A DNA stretch of 24,216 nucleotides from Pigoraptor chileana. Its lineage: Eukaryota; Opisthokonta; Filasterea. The stretch spans positions 1 to 24,216 of the forward strand of contig CALSCR010002303.1 in the NCBI GenBank assembly GCA_943704495.1, read 5' to 3'. The notes under the pieces are model-generated. The model was not told the DNA's origin. It saw only the letters and a list, made by a program, of their open reading frames with translations, and searched no databases. This document shows positions 20,196 through 24,216 of the stretch, one piece after another. The translations under genes and the position numbers were made by a program. Position 1 is the stretch's first letter, and each line of letters starts with the position of its first letter.

Positions 20196-22090
20196 CTCTC
20201 TCTCTTGTGGAGTCTGCCTAAGACACTGACTTGAAGCCTACATCTCTCTCTCTCTCGCTTGTTGTGGAGTCAATAGGCACAGCGCCTAAGACGCTGACTT
20301 GAATCCTTCATTAATCATTCACATGCACGCGCACGCGCACGCACGCTTTCTCTCCGCTCTCATTCCCTCACACACACCATCCACGCACATTCTATGCTTC
20401 AAATTGACCTCGGTTCTTTGTCACCTGTCCCACTCTCTTTCGATCGGGCATTCACATTCATTAATAGGGCCGCTCCTTTGTGTCTGGACTCGGTGCCACA
20501 CCGCCAAACGACATACTCGACCTGGACAGCTTCAGCCAAATAAGAGCGGGCAAATCGGCCGTCCCGGGGATTCTTATTTTTGGTGCAATCGCCAACCCGG
20601 AGGTATGCCATGTGTGGGGTTGTGGACTTGTTGTTTCGTTGCTGCGGATGTTTGTGTTTGGTATGGCATCTTAAACACATTCGTGTACATGTACGGTCCG
20701 CATCTTGCATGTGTAAACGTAGGCTACCGTCTCAGGATCTCAATCCACTTGCACAAACAGGCAGCGCCTTGAAAACAATTTGCCATGTATATGTATGTGT
20801 GCTGGTGCGGCGCTATAATTCCACACACTGTCTCTCATTCTAGCAAGATTGTATAACTGACACACATTACACTCGGCCCAGGATTACGATTACGAAAAGA
20901 TTATTTGGAGCAAAGTGTATCCCGACTATCATTCGCTTCCCGATCTCCGCCGCTTTTCTGACGGCCACACGCTTGTCACCGCCAACGAGTTCAACTCAAT
21001 CAACACGATGCATGCGTCCATGCTCTACACCGCTCTCTCAATAATCGACAGACGCATTGCACACACGCGCGCAAATAACAGCACCACAAACAGCGCCAAC
21101 ACAACCGACGCATTCCACGGCACCACCCAGTACCCGGAATCGTACAGCTGGAGGGACAGTGTACCGCCTCTCACGCATCCGCTCGTCGTTGTCCTTGGTC
21201 TCGATGTGTGCCCGGCGCCCGTCAATGCATACGTCCCCGCTGGGCTTCTCTTCAATGGTCGCCCAGGCGCCACACTGATACCCGGTTGCAGTGAGTATCT
21301 CACTCTTGTGGAAGGGGCGCTGGCATCGGGACTCGGTGAGCCCGCCATGATCGATCTGCTTCGCCTCGAGCCTGACACATGGCATGCGCCAAGTTTTTCT
21401 CTCTACTGCGGCGATAAAGAGCGGCCCGATTTGAGTGGATACGCCAATTTAAATGTGCGGATTCGGCTGGCTGATGCAAAGGGAGTGCCGGTAACGAGCT
21501 ATCGTGTGGCGCTGAGTGCGTACTTGGGTTCAACCAACTGGATTGACTTGGTCGACTTCCTTGTCGACGACAACGGAACCGCACTCGCGCCCGATAAGCA
21601 GGTGTGTGTGTGTGTCCAATTTCCTGAGTCTTCTTATGTTTGTAACTGACATTCCCAGGGAATATTGACGGTGCATGTGATACTGGCAGGCCTAGGACTG
21701 AAGGAGGGAGCCGAATACAGCGTATGAATGCATGCTGATGATGCTACTGTTGTAAGGGGATGATGAATTTGTGCCCTCTCCAGACACTACGGAACGGTCG
21801 AGCTTACAATAGTGGCAGTATAAGTTGTGGGATTGAGTGATTATGGTAATCACGGCTGGTGCAGATGTCATGTGTTATGTAATGTCCATTGATTTCCCTT
21901 TGTCTAGATCTATCTTACTCTGTCATGCCCGTGCTTGTGCAGGGTGCCATCGGAGGCGAATGGGTGCGTGCGCGTGTACCTATGAGCCTTCTGAGAACGC
22001 CCGCATACGACGCGTGTGCTGTCGAGAGAATTATGTTCGATGTGCTCCCGTCTGGACAGTTTTTTTATGTCTCCGAAATCACGCTTGATG
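16984..22090 (+). CDS. Secreted GH9 cellulase unit 1 (signal peptide, Ig-like, CelD_N, GH9, C-terminal module)
   Basis: Glycoside hydrolase family 9 enzyme; the family mainly hydrolyses beta-1,4-glucans by inversion. Exons: 16984-17348, 17491-18037, 18328-18409, 18633-18835, 19132-19673, 19785-19995, 20468-20602, 20882-21601, 21659-21721, a doubtful small exon near 21805, then 21943-22090. From the ATG at 16984 there is a classic signal peptide (hydrophobic core ALCVVISCLLLL, cleavage near HVDA); ATGs at 16903 or 16918 would bury it. The CelD_N Ig-like domain is seen in HANQVGY and PAGGPYRIVV. Catalytic Asp323 and Asp326 lie in GGFHDAGDFDR; general acid Glu731 in TANEFNSINT. DNNIPDHLDQALWGVLYW, LLKYLLTGDEDYF and GVNPLGRSFVSGLG are further GH9 landmarks. 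After about residue 840 comes a beta-rich module I cannot name. It may continue into the unit at 22455. Confidence 0.88.
18276..18305. repeat. (TA)n microsatellite in cellulase intron 2
   Basis: About fifteen TA units inside the intron 18038-18327. The second GH9 unit has no intron at the equivalent place. Confidence 0.9.
20086..20205. repeat. (CT)n microsatellite in cellulase intron 6
   Basis: Long CT/TCTCC tract, pure for most of its second half, directly followed by the tRNA-Leu-like repeat copies. It lies in the intron 19996-20467. Confidence 0.93.
20206..20307 (+). repeat. Two tandem copies of the dispersed tRNA-Leu-like repeat
   Basis: The first copy (20206-20239) lacks the middle block: it reads TGTGGAGTC then GCCTAAGACACTGACTTGAA. 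The second (20262-20307) is full length and matches 2891-2936 at 41 of 46 positions. A short CT tract separates them, so the CT-plus-core unit appears to repeat as a whole. Confidence 0.75.
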
Positions 22091-22454
22091 GTGCGTAAAT
22101 TGGATGAGTATGCGTCTCTGGCTCAGTGGCACACGCACACAGTCACACACTCGCACACACGCATACACACAACTGCAGAAAATTTAAATTTTCTTTTATG
22201 AGCGCACTCACATGTTTATTGTGCTGGGAGGGCCGCAGGCGCGCATAGTTGCACAACATCCACCAAACTAAGCCCCTTTGACAGTAGCTAAAACTATCAT
22301 GCATTGTGCGTGTGCATGTGACATGTGTATGTGTAGATGTATATGTATGTGCGTGTGTGTGTATTTACTTTAAACCCGATTGGCAAAACTAACCTATCCG
22401 CCTGAATTGCCGACTGCACGTGCCGTATCTGTGGTACCTCCTGCAATACACCAG
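22091..22454 (+). other. Probable intron joining the two GH9 units
   Basis: Begins GTGCGT after GAT G and ends ACACCAG before GT GAC GGC. Both sides are phase 1, so removal gives an open frame across the two units. It contains a CACACA run (22130-22170) and a TATGTGTG-rich run (22321-22360). The alternative is an intergenic gap with the first unit stopping at TAA 22096-22098. Confidence 0.5.
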
Positions 22455-23766
22455 GTGACGGCACTCCGCCCGCCCGTCTTGTCGAGGTCGTTACCTCCTC
22501 AGACAGGTCGATATCTCTCGTTTACGATTCGTACGGACAAGCGGAACCGCCTTCTCAAGATGCAAATGACTACCGCATCGACGGCGTGGCGCCGAGCTCC
22601 GTGGGGCGATTCAGCGTGTCACGTGGACAGCAGGTGCGCGACTGCGACAGACTGACCGTCCGGCACCACATATACCTTGTGTTGCCCGGCAACGCATCGT
22701 TTATTTCCGGAAAGACGTATGTTGTTCAAGCCTTGACGCGGCATGGGCCTTCCGAGTACTCGCTTGCATTTGACGAAGCGAATGTGCGGTGTGAGTGCAT
22801 CAAAACGAACCAGGTCGGGTACAGTTCCGTCACCGGCGCTCGCAGGTATGCAGTCATTGGCGTGTGGAACGGTCACCTCGGGAGTCGCAAGTTCGATTCG
22901 CTGCCATCCTACCGCGTCGTCCGGCTGTCTGATGGCGCGGTTGTTCACACGGGCGTGGCAAACGAGCCCATTGATGACACAAAGCTGTCGTTTGGCAGCG
23001 GCGAGCACGCGTATGCCATGGATCTGTCAGGGGTACCCGATGGAGGTCCCTACAAAATTGTCGTGAAAGGAGTCGGGTCGTCGTATGAGTTTAGTGTTGG
23101 CGCAGAAACGTCGCGCCACATTAGTTATGTGGAGCTGCGGGGCCTCTATCACCAGCGATGCGGGTGTGCGCTGCCCCGTCGGTACACGGAATATCCACGG
23201 GAAATATGCCACGAGCTGGCAAATGTAACGGACGCTGAATTTGACGGGGGCTTCATAACGGAAACCGGGCTGGAGCGCATCGACGTGGAGGGCTCATGGC
23301 ACGATGCGGGCGACTTTGACCGCAGCTTTGGTGGGTAAATCTGCTGTGTTTTGGGAGGGGAAGAGAAGAGAAGATTTACATTATATACCACGGCATAATT
23401 GTATCAAAATCTAATGGTTCAATGGTGTGTGTGTGTGTGTAAGTGTGTCTTGACATCTCCATGTCTATCAAGTGTAGCATGTGATCATTACATGCATTCC
23501 CAACATGCCATGACCGTCCCCACTTCCATGTATACCTCTGTCAAACGCAAACAACGCCCGCAGCCCACATGTTCATATCAGAGTCACTGATCGTTATGTA
23601 TGAGGCATACTCGCACGTATTCCACGATGCCGTCTCTGATATCCCCGAATCGGGCAACGGGGTACCAGACATACTCGATGAGGCAATGTACGGCGTGCTG
23701 TACTGGGAGCACATGCAGGCTGAGGATGGCGGTGTGCGTGCGGGAACAGAGACAAGTGGTCATCCG
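22455..23766 (+). CDS. GH9 cellulase unit 2 (Ig-like, CelD_N, start of GH9), truncated by window
   Basis: Paralogue of unit 1. Exons 22455-23330 and 23564-23766; the rest lies beyond the window. Order: an Ig-like region ending IDGVAPSSVGRFS (matching VNGVQPSQVGRFS in unit 1), CelD_N domain with KTNQVGY, SGEHAYAMDLSGVPDGGPYK and RGLYHQRCGCALP, then the catalytic-Asp motif WHDAGDFDRSFG, and after the intron SGNGVPDILDEAMYGVLYWE and EDGGVRAGTETSGHP. The second exon is 203 bp with the same phases as unit 1 exon 18633-18835. No in-frame ATG lies between the upstream TGA (22403-22405) and the conserved domain, and no signal peptide is visible. It is therefore either spliced to unit 1 or has an unseen first exon. 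The catalytic Glu and C-terminus are not in view. Confidence 0.87.
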
Positions 23767-24094
23767 GTTCGTGTTGGATTCGGCTGCGTCCGTCAGTCTC
23801 TCGCCTGTGAAGTGCAACGTGGCGTCTGTCAGAAAGTGCAGTGACTTGTGTGTATAGTGTCGGTTACACCTTTGTATCTTTTGTAAGAAAGCGCAATGTG
23901 TGTGCGCTGTGTGTCCAGCAGCAGCGTTGATGCCTGATTGATCCAGCTGAACGGTTACAGCCCACAGGCAGAATGGGCAGTGTGGACTCGTCTACTAGGG
24001 CATCAGTTCATGTACCCATGTCCCCATGGGATGGTCGGCATTTGCCGATGTCTTGCATTCTGTTAACATTCACCATTTCGCATATGCGCTCTGA
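23767..24094 (+). other. Probable intron of GH9 unit 2
   Basis: Begins GTTCGT after CAT CCG, matching the GTTGGT donor after the same His-Pro in unit 1. I find no sequence resembling the following unit 1 exon (starting ILPDNAATDR) before the window ends, so the acceptor is probably outside. Confidence 0.55.
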
Positions 24095-24150
24095 TACACA
24101 CACACACACACACACGCACGCACACGCATGCACACGCATGCACACACACC

Positions 24151-24213
<63 letters not shown>
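24095..24213. repeat. (CA)n microsatellite at right edge
   Basis: CA units with GCACG and GCATG interruptions in the first part, then about 30 near-perfect CA units to the end of the window. Confidence 0.95.

Positions 24214-24216
<3 letters not shown>

Noticed and set aside
20299-20772. 157-codon plus-strand frame
   Set aside because: It overlaps cellulase exon 20468-20602 in a different frame; the GH9 motif GRSFVSGLG fixes the true frame.
24095-24213. CRISPR-like or other structured array at the right edge
   Set aside because: It is a plain CA dinucleotide microsatellite with no spacers.

Overview
The window is nuclear DNA from an intron-rich, probably flagellated, single-celled eukaryote. 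Protein-coding exons are split by introns of roughly 100-470 bp that begin GT (once GC) and end AG, and the introns are packed with TG, CT, CA and TA microsatellites. There are no operons, ribosome-binding sites or prokaryotic features. CCDC113/CFAP263, a ciliary gene, indicates motile cilia or flagella. A hybrid histidine kinase and GH9 cellulases argue against a vertebrate and fit a protist, alga or zoosporic lineage. I cannot name the species. All gene models were spliced by hand from reading frame, intron phase and family similarity.

Layout. (1) 316-1070, minus: the 5' part of an FBXW5-like F-box/WD40 gene, cut off toward the left edge. (2) 1071-3214: intergenic, with a GC-rich patch (about 1640-2290) and a simple-repeat block that carries a short repeat resembling part of a leucine tRNA. 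(3) 3215-9166, plus: a 10-exon, 1151-residue hybrid histidine kinase (two PAS-like regions, HisKA, HATPase_c, REC). (4) 9633-11374, minus, convergent with the kinase: CCDC113/CFAP263, 3 exons, 408 residues. (5) 12650-15888, plus, divergent from CCDC113: a PP2A B''-type regulatory subunit with two EF-hands, 6 exons, 630 residues. (6) 15889-16983: intergenic with a tandem duplication and a perfect hairpin. (7) 16984 to the right edge, plus: two tandem GH9 cellulase units, the second truncated by the window. Intron phases and the lack of a start codon for the second unit suggest one long secreted protein with two catalytic modules.

The genes do not form an obvious pathway. They cover ubiquitin ligation, phosphorelay signalling, cilium structure, calcium-regulated phosphatase targeting and extracellular polysaccharide breakdown. 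The points most worth following up are the possible double-GH9 fusion, the dispersed tRNA-Leu-like repeat, a cysteine-rich insertion in the kinase ATPase domain that could instead be an in-frame intron, and a GC-AG intron in the same gene.
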